Shown: piece after piece, positions 42,294 to 50,659 of the stretch
How positions within the stretch are numbered: the first letter of the stretch is position 1
How the letters are laid out: every line of letters starts with the position of its first letter
Source: Halorubrum salipaludis
GTDB taxonomy: Archaea > Halobacteriota > Halobacteria > Halobacteriales > Haloferacaceae
Assembly (NCBI RefSeq): GCF_002286985.1
Contig: NZ_NSKC01000001.1
Coordinates: 434,001-498,000, forward strand
DNA: 64,000 nt
Direction: 5' to 3'
Notes under the pieces: generated by a model
Seen by the model: the letters and a program-made list of their open reading frames with translations, nothing else
Databases searched by the model: none
What the model was told of the DNA's origin: nothing
Program-made: the position numbers and the translations under genes

Positions 42294-42854
42294 CTACGCG
42301 TCGTCCGGCCGATCGGTCGCGACCGTCTCGCGGCCCCCCGCGTCGTCGTGGACCACCGCCACGGTCTCGGGGACCCCGCCGTCGAACCGCGCCTCCAGCT
42401 CGTAGCCGACCGCCGTCAGCGACTGGGTGCACAGCCGGTCCGGCGCGGACCGGTCAACCGCGGCGACGACCACGCGGAACGCGCCGTCGTCGTCGACGGC
42501 CGCGTCCGCGATCTCCGCCCCGTGACATCCCGTCTCCCCGACGACCGTCCCCGCCACCGCGACCTCGTCGGGCGCGAATCCGATCGCGGCCTCGCCGCCG
42601 GCCGATCCAGTGTCTTCCGACGGGTCGGACTCGACCTCAACGAGGTCGGTCGACAGGAGGTCGGGGTCGGCGGCGGTTTCCGGCACGCTCTCGTCCGTCC
42701 CCTCGCCCGCGGTGGTGTTGCCACCGTCGGCGTCGGCGGCGTCGGCCCCTGACTCGGCGTCCGTCCCGCCCGCCCCGCCCGGCGATCCGCCGGCACCGAC
42801 ACAACCCGCGACGGAGAGCGCCGCGGCCGCCGCGAGGAGGGAACGCCTGTTCAT
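42294..42854 (-). CDS. Haloarchaeal lipoprotein of unknown function
   Basis: 186 residues. MNRRSLLAAAAALSVAGCVGAG is a short signal with a lipobox (AGC); there is an Arg pair before the hydrophobic stretch, so Tat export is possible. The mature protein starts with a Gly/Asp/Ala/Glu tract of about 55 residues, then a compact beta domain with two Cys (ETGCHGAEI and DRLCTQSL) that could form a disulfide. I recognise no family. It stands between rpa2 and tRNA-Arg. Confidence 0.6.
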   Translation of the reverse strand: MNRRSLLAAAAALSVAGCVGAGGSPGGAGGTDAESGADAADADGGNTTAGEGTDESVPETAADPDLLSTDLVEVESDPSEDTGSAGGEAAIGFAPDEVAVAGTVVGETGCHGAEIADAAVDDDGAFRVVVAAVDRSAPDRLCTQSLTAVGYELEARFDGGVPETVAVVHDDAGGRETVATDRPDDA

Positions 42855-42986
42855 ACCGGGCCGGAGGGGCGCAACGGAGATAAACGGGTACCCATTGCCG
42901 GCCCCCGACCGCGCCGCATGCGACCGTTCGCCACGCGTCCCGCGGACCGTAACCGTCTTAAGTACTAGCGCGATACGTGTATTTGA

Positions 42987-43059
42987 GTCCTGATAGGGTA
43001 GTGGACTATCCTCTTGGCTTGCGGAGCCAGGGACCGGAGTTCAAATCTCCGTCAGGACG
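42987..43059 (+). tRNA. tRNA-Arg (GCG)
   Basis: 73 nt. Acceptor GTCCTGA pairs with TCAGGAC, discriminator G. The anticodon arm is TTGGC TTGCGGA GCCAG, giving anticodon GCG, which reads CGC/CGU. The D-arm and T-arm (TTCAAAT loop) are normal. No intron, no encoded CCA. CTTAAGTACT at about 42956-42965 is a promoter-like box 22-31 bases upstream. Confidence 0.93.
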
Positions 43060-43142
43060 CTCACTTTGCGGCTGACTCACTTCGTTCGTCAGCCGCTGCG
43101 TTCGCGCCCTGACGTGCCCTGCGCTCGCTTCGCTCCGCAGGA

Positions 43143-43155
43143 CTCCGTCAGGACG
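43143..43155 (+). repeat. 13-base duplicate of the tRNA-Arg 3' end
   Basis: CTCCGTCAGGACG at 43143-43155 repeats the last 13 bases of tRNA-Arg. The 84 bases in between hold GCGGCTGACTCACTTCG with its inverse (CGTTCGTCAGCCGC). This is a possible target-site or attachment remnant, and too short to be sure. Confidence 0.45.
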
Positions 43156-43221
43156 ATTTTGGACACGTCGAACGGCGAATCCTGTGAGCCGCGTCCACAT
43201 CGACGACCGCGGGGCCCGCCG

Positions 43222-45075
43222 TCAGTCGTGCGGATGGAACCGCTCCATCGCGCGCTTGACGGCGTCCGTGTCGCCGATGAAGGTGACGTGGTCGCCGTAC
43301 TCCAGCACGCTGTCCGCCGACGGCACGTGATTCTCGCCGTCGCGGCTGACGACGGCGACGAAGGTGCCGTCGGGGATCTCCGCGTTGAGGTCGCGGATCG
43401 TCTTCCCGGCGAGGTCCTCCGCGGTCACCTCGACCTCCTGTACGTCGTGGCTGTCGCCGAGTTCGTTCATCCAGTGGGTGATCGCCGGACGCTCGATCTC
43501 GTCGTCGATGGCGACGGCGGTGGCCGTCGGCGAGTCGATGCCCTTGACGCCGAGACTCTCGAACGCGTCGACGTTGTCCGGCTCGTTCACCCGGGAGTAC
43601 ACCGATTCGACATCGAACTTCGTGATCGCGAGCTGGCACGCGAGGAGGTTGATGTCGTCGTCGCCGGTCACCGTGATCACCCGCTTGGCGTCCTCGATAC
43701 CGGCGCCCCGCAGCGCCTCCGTGTCGCTGCCGTCGCCCTCGTACACGGTGAACCCGTCCGAGCGCGCGCGTTCGATCTCTTCGTCGTCGATCTCGACGAT
43801 GACGACGTACTCGCCCCGCCGCTCCAGCCGTGTGGCGAGCGCCCGGCCGACCCGACCGCCGCCGATGATTATCGTGCGCATTGGTGACACTCCGAGAACG
43901 TCGCCGATCTGCCGCGCCAGCCCGGCCTCGATCGCGACCGTCGCGAAGATGACGGCGAACACCGTCCCGACCAGCAGCTCGCCCGCCTCGACGCTGCCCG
44001 CCAGCTCCAGCTCGATCGCGAACAGCGTGGCCACGCTCGCGGGGATGATCCCGCGCGGGCCGACGCCTGCGATGAACAGCCGCTCCGGCCACGTGAACCG
44101 CTCGACGCCGGCGGTGGCGATGATCGCTCCGAGCGGCCGGAGCACGAGCATGATCACCAAGACGAGCCCGACGGCGCCGACGCCGAGCGCCGCGATCGCC
44201 TCGATGTCGATCAGCGCGGCCAGCGAGATGAACACGAACGAGAGGACGACGAGCGTCGTGTTCTCCGCGAACCGTTCGATCTCCTCTCTGTTGTCGATGT
44301 CGAGGTTGCCGAGGATGATCCCGCTCGTCGCAGCCGCCGCGATCCCCGCCTCGGCGGCGACCGCCTCGGCGGCCGCGAACGCCCCCACCGCCGCCGCCAG
44401 CACGAGGAACTGCGACGCCTGCACGTCGCGCTCGGGGACGAACTCGCTGTTCAACAGGTAGTAGATAACCACCGTCGCGAGCACCCCGGCGCCCACGCCG
44501 ACGCCGAGCCGCTGGAGGAACGAGAGCAGGGTCGCGGGGACGCCGAGGTCGTCGAGCAGCAGCGTCTCGAAGATCACCACGGCGACGATCGCGGCGGTCA
44601 CGTCGTTGATGATCCCCTCGGTCTCCAGCGCGGTGGCGACGTGGTCCCTGACGCGGACGACGTTGAGAATCGGCGTGATCACGGTCGGCCCCGTCGCCAC
44701 GAGCAGCGCCCCGATGAGCAGCGCGATCTCCCAGCTGGCCCCTTCGAGGAACCGCACCGCGGCCGCCGTCCCGAGGAACATCACGAGGGCGCTGACCGTC
44801 ACCAGCCGGAGGGAGACGGTCGACGCGCCCCGGATCCGATCGATCCGCAGGGCGAACGCCCCCTCGAAGACGATGATCGCGACGCTGAGCCCGACGATGA
44901 TCTCGAGCCCGCCCCCGAACGTCTCGAGGGTCACGAGCCCCAGCACCTCCGGCCCCAACACGACGCCGATGAGGAGGTAGAAGATGACGCTCGGCACCTT
45001 CAGACGGTGAGCGATCAGTTGGACGACGAGTCCCGACACGAGGATCGCCGCGATGACCGGCAACAGGCTGGACAC
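43222..45075 (-). CDS. CPA1/NhaP-type cation:proton antiporter with TrkA-N and TrkA-C domains
   Basis: 617 residues. Residues 1-390 form about 12 TM helices with the family motifs GALLVATGPTVITPIL near 140, ETEGIINDVTAA near 160 and GVGPRGIIPASVATLFA near 320. A Rossmann TrkA-N domain follows (TIIIGGGRVGRALATRLERRG near 395, with the NAD GxGxxG). A TrkA-C domain ends the chain from about 540. Antiporters of this kind export sodium in exchange for protons, or potassium with nucleotide control, for ion and pH balance in brine. The regulatory tail probably senses NAD(H) or other nucleotides. It stands alone and is divergent from a small gene at 45278. Confidence 0.9.
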   Translation of the reverse strand: MSSLLPVIAAILVSGLVVQLIAHRLKVPSVIFYLLIGVVLGPEVLGLVTLETFGGGLEIIVGLSVAIIVFEGAFALRIDRIRGASTVSLRLVTVSALVMFLGTAAAVRFLEGASWEIALLIGALLVATGPTVITPILNVVRVRDHVATALETEGIINDVTAAIVAVVIFETLLLDDLGVPATLLSFLQRLGVGVGAGVLATVVIYYLLNSEFVPERDVQASQFLVLAAAVGAFAAAEAVAAEAGIAAAATSGIILGNLDIDNREEIERFAENTTLVVLSFVFISLAALIDIEAIAALGVGAVGLVLVIMLVLRPLGAIIATAGVERFTWPERLFIAGVGPRGIIPASVATLFAIELELAGSVEAGELLVGTVFAVIFATVAIEAGLARQIGDVLGVSPMRTIIIGGGRVGRALATRLERRGEYVVIVEIDDEEIERARSDGFTVYEGDGSDTEALRGAGIEDAKRVITVTGDDDINLLACQLAITKFDVESVYSRVNEPDNVDAFESLGVKGIDSPTATAVAIDDEIERPAITHWMNELGDSHDVQEVEVTAEDLAGKTIRDLNAEIPDGTFVAVVSRDGENHVPSADSVLEYGDHVTFIGDTDAVKRAMERFHPHD

Positions 45076-45277
45076 GTCTACCGAACGTACGACCGCCGCC
45101 CTTCTTAGTGTACTGGTGGCCGGAGCCGTCCCGCGTTGTTCGCACGCGATAACTGAAGAGAATATTCTCGCGCCGACGAATCACGCCATTGATTCGCACA
45201 CACGAGCAACTATTAACTCGGTTCCACCTGTTGGTCAATCTACACCCGCGCGGATCCCTCCGCCGGGTGCCCCACCC

Positions 45278-45379
45278 ATGACCGTCCGCGACACCATCCC
45301 GGCGCTCGCCCCCCTCTGGAGCGTCGGGAAGCGGGGTCGCGGAACGGTCGTCGCTCGCTTCGACGCCGTCGCCGCGTAA
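45278..45379 (+). CDS. Very small hypothetical protein
   Basis: 33 residues from ATG 45278. It has an amphipathic start (TIPALAPLWSVG), a basic middle (KRGRGTVVAR) and ends FDAVAA. No family known to me. An AT-rich ACTATTAACTC at about 45208-45218 is too far upstream to be its leaderless box. Real translation is uncertain; it is listed because its frame is the only open one in a region with several small genes on the same strand. Confidence 0.3.
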   Translation: MTVRDTIPALAPLWSVGKRGRGTVVARFDAVAA

Positions 45380-45451
45380 ACCCCGACGCGGGGGCGGTCG
45401 GCTTCGCCCGTCGGAGCGAGCGCCGTCTTCTCTCCCCCCCTTCCGACAGTT

Positions 45452-45511
45452 GGACCCGGTAGCTCAAGCGGCAGAGCCTCGGGGTGAGGAATCGACTCCC
45501 TCCCGGGTCCG
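45452..45511 (+). other. Short tRNA-like sequence with no anticodon arm
   Basis: The 60-base sequence has an acceptor-like stem (GGACCCGG with CCGGGTCC, 8 pairs) and a D-arm (GCTC ... GAGC). A T-arm-like hairpin follows: GAGGA, loop ATCGACT, CCCTC, four pairs and one mismatch. It is about 14 bases too short for a tRNA, and the missing part is exactly the anticodon arm. It is either a deletion pseudogene of a tRNA or a compact tRNA-like fold. A small gene begins two bases later. Confidence 0.4.
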
Positions 45512-45512
45512 T

Positions 45513-45779
45513 ATGGCAGTCCAACCCTGCCACCGCGCGACCGACATCGCGCTCCGGCTGGCGGTTCCCCGCGACGCCGCGGGCGACCTCCACGCCGGGG
45601 TTCGCGACAAGCTCGCCGGCCGCGACGGCGTCGACGTCGAACGCGTCGACATCGTCGCCCTCCGGCCGCGCCTCAACGACCTCACGGTTGAGGTCGACGC
45701 CTCGCTCCGGCTCGCGCCGGACGCCGAGGTCGACGACCTCACCGAGATCGTCGGGGTCCACGAGGCGCGTCCCCGGTAG
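45513..45779 (+). CDS. Small hypothetical protein following the tRNA-like sequence
   Basis: 88 residues from ATG 45513. It is acidic, with ALRLAVPRDAAGDLHAGVRDKLAG and VDIVALRPRLNDLTVEVDASL. The alternation of strands and helices suggests a compact alpha/beta fold. I recognise no family. The ATG is two bases past the tRNA-like sequence, so its leader would be that structure if they are on one RNA. The codon usage is like the neighbours. Confidence 0.45.
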   Translation: MAVQPCHRATDIALRLAVPRDAAGDLHAGVRDKLAGRDGVDVERVDIVALRPRLNDLTVEVDASLRLAPDAEVDDLTEIVGVHEARPR

Positions 45780-45873
45780 CGGACGCCGGCCGCTCTCGGT
45801 CTCCGCGGTCCCCGACCGACGCACCGACTCCGACCGCGGCGCGAGGACTCGCGCCACCAACACAGGACACACG

Positions 45874-46164
45874 ATGACACGAGATTCACCCTCCAGACGC
45901 ACGAGACACCCCGACCTCTACACCGGTCCGGCGCCCGCCGACCGCGCGCCCTCGTGGCGCGCGACGGCCGCGCTCGCCGCCGTGCCGGTCCTGACGCTGG
46001 CGGTCGCCGCGTTCCCGACCGCGGCCGCGTTCGCCGCGGCCGCCGTCGCCGGCGCGGTCGCCGGTGTCGCCCTCCAGCGTCGGTACCCGGACGCGCTCGA
46101 CCGCGTCGTCGACCGCGCGCGGTCGGCGCCCGGCGACGGTCCGGCCGGCGCCGCCGACGGCTGA
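45874..46164 (+). CDS. Small membrane protein, two TM helices
   Basis: 96 residues from ATG 45874. A basic N-terminal 30 residues (RDSPSRRTRHPDLY, Tyr and Pro rich) precede two Ala/Val-rich TM helices (residues 33-52 and 53-70) and an acidic tail. I recognise no family. It lies 94 bases after the small gene before it, same strand. Confidence 0.5.
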   Translation: MTRDSPSRRTRHPDLYTGPAPADRAPSWRATAALAAVPVLTLAVAAFPTAAAFAAAAVAGAVAGVALQRRYPDALDRVVDRARSAPGDGPAGAADG

Positions 46165-46313
46165 TCGCGACGAACCACCGATCCCGCTGACGCTCGCCCT
46201 CCAACCTTCGCCTCCCGCTGACGCTTCCCTTCCCGTTCCGCCCGCCCTTCCGATCCCGGCGCTCACCGCGGGCATCCTCATCGCTTATCCGTCGGAGTCC
46301 CCGACGGACGGAT

Positions 46314-46997
46314 ATGACCGACCGCGACCGCGGGCCCGGCGTCGGGGCGGCCGCCGACGGAGCCACCCCCGGCGACGCCGATCCGCCGGTCTCCGCCGCG
46401 CTCCGCGCCGGCGCCGCGCTGTTCAACGAGGGACACGTCCTCGCGGCGCACGACCCGTGGGAGGCGGCGTGGCTCCCGCTCGCCGAGGACCCCGACGAGC
46501 GCCTCCTCCACGGGCTGATCGCGACCGCCGCGGCGACTCATCACGCCGGCGCCCGCAACTGGTCCGGGGCGGTCAGTTGCGCCGAGAACGCGGTCGAGTA
46601 CCTCGACGGGGTCGGGCCGGCGCCGCGCGGGGTCGACGTCGCCCCCGTCCGCGACTGGTGTCGCCGGCTCGCGACCGATCCCGAGACAATCGAGCGCGCG
46701 GCCCCGCCGACGCTCCGGATCGGGGGCGCGGTGCCGCGGTTCGGCGACCTCGACCTGGCGGCCGCGCGCCTCGCGGCGCCGGCGCTGGCCGGCGCGGTCG
46801 CCCCCGGCGACGAGGAGACGTTCGAGGCCGCGGCGGCGCTCGCGCACGCGGAGCGCGGCACCGGCCGGACGACGTTCGCGGAGCTTTTGTTCGCGTTCCT
46901 CCGCACGCCGGAGGCCCGTCCGCAGGTGGCCGCGCGGCTCGCGGACCACGTGGAACTGGCGGAGCGGAAGCGGCGCGACGTCGACGACCTGTTCTGA
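46314..46997 (+). CDS. DUF309 domain protein
   Basis: 227 residues from ATG 46314. The motif FNEGHVLAAHDPWEAAWLPL near 37-56 matches the DUF309 signature (F-N-x-G-x-x-x-x-A-H-E-x-W-E), and a second conserved block is LLHGLIATAAATHHAGARNW near 65. The family is helical with a conserved His/Glu/Trp set of unknown role. The N-terminal 25 residues are a Gly/Asp tail. It is the last of the plus-strand row and converges with aconitase, 170 bases apart. Confidence 0.78.
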   Translation: MTDRDRGPGVGAAADGATPGDADPPVSAALRAGAALFNEGHVLAAHDPWEAAWLPLAEDPDERLLHGLIATAAATHHAGARNWSGAVSCAENAVEYLDGVGPAPRGVDVAPVRDWCRRLATDPETIERAAPPTLRIGGAVPRFGDLDLAAARLAAPALAGAVAPGDEETFEAAAALAHAERGTGRTTFAELLFAFLRTPEARPQVAARLADHVELAERKRRDVDDLF

Positions 46998-47168
46998 TCG
47001 GACCGCGGTGATCGATGTCGGGAGTGAGTCTCGCAGGGTGGCGAGGGAAAGACGGTATTTAAACATCGAGAGCCGCGTCACTCCGGCGATCCGCACAACC
47101 GCCGCTCGAAGGACGGACGCGTCGAAAAATGTGGAAAACGGACCGGTGAGTCTCGCTAGACAGCGCGC

Positions 47169-49154
47169 TCAGTCGTCGGCCGGCGCCGCGCCGGAGCCGC
47201 CGTCGGCGTGCTGCTGTTTGACCCACGAGAGCTTGCCGCCGGCCGCGAGGATGTCGCGCTCGCGCTCGGAGGCGTCGAGGTCGGCGGTGAACTCCCACTC
47301 GCCGTTGACGCTCACGGTGAACTCTTCCTGCCCGGAGCGGACGCCCGCGGGCACGTCGTCGACGATCTCGAGGTCGTCGCCCTGGTCGATCTTCTCGTAC
47401 GTCTCCGCGTCGATCGCGAGCGGGACGATACCGAAGTTGAAGAGGTTCGCCTTGTGGATGCGGGCGAAGCTCTGGGCGAAGACCGCCTCGATGCCGAGGT
47501 ACATCGGACAGAGGGCGGCGTGCTCGCGCGAGGAGCCCTGACCGTAGTTCTCGCCGGCCACGAGGACGCCGCCGTCGGCGTCGAGGGCGCGCTGCGCGAA
47601 CGTGTCGTCGACGCGCGAGAGCGTGAACTCGGAGAGCTTCTCGATGTTCGAGCGGAACTTCAGGATGTCCGCCGTCGCCGGGATGATGTGGTCGGTGGTG
47701 ATGTTGTCCTCCATCTTGAGGAGGGCTTCGCCGCCGTCCACGTCGATCCCGTCTTTGATCGGCACGTCGCCGATGTTCGGGCCCTTGACGAGGCCGTCGT
47801 CGATCGCCTCGTCGGGCGAGATGATGTCGGAGTCGTCCTGACCCATGCCGGGACCGTACTTCGTCCCCATCTCGAGGCCGGGCGCCTCGAGGTCGCCGAG
47901 GTCGTCGGCGAGGTCGCGCGGGTCGACGATCTCGCCGGTGATGGCCGCCGCGGTGGCGACCTCGGGCGAGCAGAGGAAGACGGAGTCGTCCTCGATGCCA
48001 GAGCGACCCTCGAAGTTGCGGTTGAAGGTGCGCAGCGAGACGGAGTCGGAGGCGGGCACGTGACCGATACCGATACACGCGCCGCAGGTCGCCTCGGAGA
48101 AGTTGACGCCGGCCGCCATCATCTCGGCGGTCCAGCCCTCGCGGGCCAGCATCTCGGAGGCCTGCTTGGAGCCGGGCGCGACGATCATCTCGGTGCTCTT
48201 CGAGACCTCGCGTCCCTCAAGCATCTTCGCGCTGGGGAGGATGTCCTCGTAGGCGCCGTTGGTACAGGAGCCGATGATGACCTGCTCGACGTCGGTGCCC
48301 TCGTACTCGCTGACGGGGGCGACGTTGTCGGGCATGGACGGCGCGGCCACGAGCGGCTCGAGCTCGTCGAGGTCGACCTCGATCGTCTCCGCGTACTCCG
48401 CGTCGTCGTCGGGCTGGAGGTCGACGTACTCGTCTTCGCGGTCCTGACGCGCGAGCCAGTCTTTGGTCTTCTCGTCGGTCGCGAAGATCGACGACGTGGC
48501 GCCGAGCTCGGTACCGAGGTTCGTGATCGTGGTCCGCTCGGGGATCGAGAGGTTCTCGGCGCCGGGGCCGGTGTACTCGAAGATCTTGCCGACGCCGCCC
48601 TTGACGGTCAGCTCGCCGAGCAGGTGGAGCGCGATGTCCTTGGCGGTGGCCCACTCGGGGAGCTCGCCTTCGAGGTGGACGTTGACGACCTCGGGCATCT
48701 CGACGTAGTAGGGGCCGCCGCCCATCGCGACGGCGATGTCGAGCCCGCCGGCGCCGATCGCGAGCTGGCCGAGCCCGCCGGGGGTCGGCGTGTGCGAGTC
48801 GGAGCCGAGCAGCGTCTTGCCGGGCGCCGCGAAGTTCTCCTTGTGGACCTGGTGGCAGATCCCGTTGCCGGGCCGGGAGAAGTACGCGCCGTACGTGCCG
48901 GCCGCGGAGCGGAGGAACCGGTGGTCGTCGGTGTTCTTGAAGTCGAACTGGTACGTCTGGTGGTCGCAGTACTGCGCGGCGAGCTCCGTTTGGACCTCGT
49001 CCATCTCCAGCGCCTCGAACTGGAGCCACACCATCGTCCCCGTCGTGTCCTGCGTCAGCACCTGGTCGATCTCGATGCCGATCTCCTCGCCGGGCGTCAG
49101 CTCGCCCTCGACGAGATGGTCATCGAGGATTTTCTCCGTAATCGTCTGTCCCAT
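47169..49154 (-). CDS. acn: Aconitate hydratase (monomeric, archaeal type)
   Basis: 661 residues. The iron-sulfur ligands are in GSCTNGAYED near 317 (first Cys) and EATCGACIGIGH near 380 (the C-x-x-C pair). The substrate histidine/aspartate set includes GSDSHTPTPGG near 118. The C-terminal swivel domain begins DNITTDHIIPATADILKFRS and contains ENYGQGSSREHAA near 555. This single-chain form is the usual haloarchaeal TCA-cycle enzyme: it interconverts citrate and isocitrate in the cytoplasm. A TTTTATATCC box at 49176-49186 (minus strand) fits leaderless transcription. It is probably not homoaconitase, given its single-chain form, but that is family judgement. Confidence 0.93.
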   Translation of the reverse strand: MGQTITEKILDDHLVEGELTPGEEIGIEIDQVLTQDTTGTMVWLQFEALEMDEVQTELAAQYCDHQTYQFDFKNTDDHRFLRSAAGTYGAYFSRPGNGICHQVHKENFAAPGKTLLGSDSHTPTPGGLGQLAIGAGGLDIAVAMGGGPYYVEMPEVVNVHLEGELPEWATAKDIALHLLGELTVKGGVGKIFEYTGPGAENLSIPERTTITNLGTELGATSSIFATDEKTKDWLARQDREDEYVDLQPDDDAEYAETIEVDLDELEPLVAAPSMPDNVAPVSEYEGTDVEQVIIGSCTNGAYEDILPSAKMLEGREVSKSTEMIVAPGSKQASEMLAREGWTAEMMAAGVNFSEATCGACIGIGHVPASDSVSLRTFNRNFEGRSGIEDDSVFLCSPEVATAAAITGEIVDPRDLADDLGDLEAPGLEMGTKYGPGMGQDDSDIISPDEAIDDGLVKGPNIGDVPIKDGIDVDGGEALLKMEDNITTDHIIPATADILKFRSNIEKLSEFTLSRVDDTFAQRALDADGGVLVAGENYGQGSSREHAALCPMYLGIEAVFAQSFARIHKANLFNFGIVPLAIDAETYEKIDQGDDLEIVDDVPAGVRSGQEEFTVSVNGEWEFTADLDASERERDILAAGGKLSWVKQQHADGGSGAAPADD

Positions 49155-49175
49155 ATCATCCGAAGTTGGCTCTCC

Positions 49176-49186
49176 CGAGGATATAA
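49176..49186 (-). promoter_or_regulatory. TATA-like promoter element for aconitase
   Basis: GTTTTATATCC read on the minus strand, 22-32 bases before the ATG at 49154. The sequence beyond has CTGCAAGATCGACC, which may be the BRE-side flank. Confidence 0.5.
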
Positions 49187-49420
49187 AACCCGCGAGTTTT
49201 CTGCAAGATCGACCGTGTTAGATCGGTCGAACCGGCGGATTTTGCGGACAGGCGAGACTGGTACCACCCACCATGACAGGGATAGACGTAACGAGTGTAT
49301 AAGGCCGATAAAGGCCTATATCGTCCGAAATCGAGGGTTTCAGCGAACACCGCGATCTGAGCGATCGGGGTCGCGATCGCGGGCGACACCGTTTAGTCTC
49401 GCCCGCGGGTCCGGTCGAGC

Positions 49421-49894
49421 ATGTTCGACTCGGGAGCGAGGGTCGCGGCGGCGCTCGAAGGAGGCGACGCCGACCTCGACGACGAGCAGCGACAGCCGAA
49501 CGGGGTCGACCTCACGGTCGGCGCCGTCTTCGAGCAGACGGAGCCGGGCGCGGTCCGCCGCGACGGGAAGCGAGTGGGGGAGCGCGAGGAGATCGAGCCG
49601 GAGGACGGCGCGTACCGGCTGGACGCGGGGACGTACGTGGTCCGGTACGGCGAGCCCGTGCGGATCCCGGACGAGCGGATCGGGTTCGTGCTCCCGCGGT
49701 CGACGCTGCTGCGGAACTCCTGTACCCTCGACACCGCGGTCTGGGACGCGGGCTACGAGGGGGTCGGCGAGGGGCGGCTCGACGTGGGCCACCCGATCGA
49801 GATCGAGCCGGGCGCGCGGATTGCCCAGCTGGTCCTCGCGCGGGCGGACCACGACGGGACCTACGACGGGACGTACCAGGGCGAGCGGCTCTGA
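49421..49894 (+). CDS. dUTPase / dCTP deaminase family protein
   Basis: 157 residues from ATG 49421. Family motifs are QPNGVDLTVG near 27, RYGEPVRIPDERIGFVLPRSTLLRNSC near 75-100 (the phosphate-binding PRSTLLR) and LDVGHPIEIEPGARIAQLVLARAD near 130. This matches the archaeal branch of trimeric dUTPases and dCTP deaminases, which keep dUTP low and feed dTMP synthesis. The deaminase has a catalytic Glu in its active loop; which of the two activities it has cannot be told by eye. No adjacent gene on the same strand. Confidence 0.82.
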   Translation: MFDSGARVAAALEGGDADLDDEQRQPNGVDLTVGAVFEQTEPGAVRRDGKRVGEREEIEPEDGAYRLDAGTYVVRYGEPVRIPDERIGFVLPRSTLLRNSCTLDTAVWDAGYEGVGEGRLDVGHPIEIEPGARIAQLVLARADHDGTYDGTYQGERL

Positions 49895-49962
49895 GCCGAG
49901 CGGCGGCCGCGATCGCGGCGAAGGCTGCCGGAAGCTGCGACTCCGAGGAGCCGTCGCTCCCG

Positions 49963-50337
49963 TCACTCGCCCGCCCAGTCGCCGCCGACCCGGTCGATCC
50001 CCATCATGTCCGCGCCCGCGTGCTCGGTGAACACGACCTTCGCGTTCGGCTCCGGGACGCCGAACTCGGCGACCGCGTGCTCCATCACGGCGAGCGCGAA
50101 CGCGCGCTTGTACTCGAACGGGCGCCCCTCCCTGATCTCGGCGTCGAGGAACAGCAGGGGTCCGTCGACGGCGCGGCCGAGGCCCATCGCCGAGCGGTCC
50201 AGCTCCGAGACCGTCACCGCGACGTGCCCAGCGGTCGTCTCCATCTCCTCGACGTACCGGTCGGTGACAAACGCGGCGAACGACTCGCGCTCCGCCGGCG
50301 AGAGCGACAGGCTCGTCGAGAACTGTAAGAGCGGCAT
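49963..50337 (-). CDS. Tautomerase superfamily protein (MIF / 4-oxalocrotonate type)
   Basis: 124 residues from ATG 50337. The second residue is Pro (MPLLQF), the catalytic base of tautomerases after Met removal. The rest follows the beta-alpha-beta pattern with SERxSFAAFVTDRYVEEM and the C-terminal VVFTEHAGADMMG. Members act in keto-enol conversion of small dicarbonyls, but the natural substrate is unknown. It converges with the dUTPase-like gene, 68 bases apart. Upstream, 50338-50659 has no gene. Confidence 0.72.
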   Translation of the reverse strand: MPLLQFSTSLSLSPAERESFAAFVTDRYVEEMETTAGHVAVTVSELDRSAMGLGRAVDGPLLFLDAEIREGRPFEYKRAFALAVMEHAVAEFGVPEPNAKVVFTEHAGADMMGIDRVGGDWAGE

Positions 50338-50659
50338 ACGCGGGAGTCGACGCCGAGGCTCTTTGACGTGTCGGCGAGACGGGCGCGTCGCTACGGTTGA
50401 TCGTCGAGCCACACGGTCGCGAATCTCACCACCGAAAGAGACCGGCCGCTCTCGAGTAATCAAAGGAACGAACGGCACGCCCGTGCCGGGAAAAGGTGGC
50501 ACGAGCGTGTCGTTCAGTAGGTCCCCGCTGACGCTTCGGCCCTCCAAGCGAAGCGTCACCTGAGACAAGCGGGGGAATGCACTTAAGCGTGCCGGGGGCG
50601 GCAGCGTTGTCGCCGTAGGGGCCCGGTGAGATCGTCGCGACGGGGGGAACCGCCCTCGG
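50338..50659. other. Intergenic region with an IS605-like hairpin
   Basis: 322 bases between two minus-strand genes. A nested hairpin is at 50523-50574 (CCCCGC with GCGGGG outside, TGACGCTTCG with CGAAGCGTCA inside). The rest has CACTTAAGCGTG at about 50580, a possible promoter for the minus-strand tautomerase gene or another plus-strand transcript, and a second short repeat GGCACGCCCGTGCC. No other feature was found. Confidence 0.5.
50523..50574 (+). mobile_element. Possible IS200/IS605-type right-end remnant
   Basis: The hairpin pairs TGACGCTTCG with CGAAGCGTCA and then CCCCGC with GCGGGG, with CCTGAGACAA as an asymmetric bulge. The ending CAAGCGGGGGAATGC resembles the 3' ends and guide-RNA scaffolds of haloarchaeal TnpB elements, as I remember them. 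No transposase gene or left end lies nearby, so this is a solitary remnant at best. Confidence 0.35.

Noticed and set aside
45452-45511. A normal tRNA gene
   Set aside because: It is 60 bases long with no anticodon arm and one mismatch in the T-stem; listed as a tRNA-like sequence instead.
49295-49322. Near-palindrome TATAAGGCCGATAAAGGCCTATA as an operator
   Set aside because: It is imperfect by one base, stands alone and is not near a start codon at a sensible distance, so I did not claim a regulator site.
47208-50030. Plus-strand open frame of 940 codons opposite aconitase
   Set aside because: Aconitase has its cluster cysteines and the full length on the minus strand; the other frame is a shadow that continues into the dUTPase region by chance.
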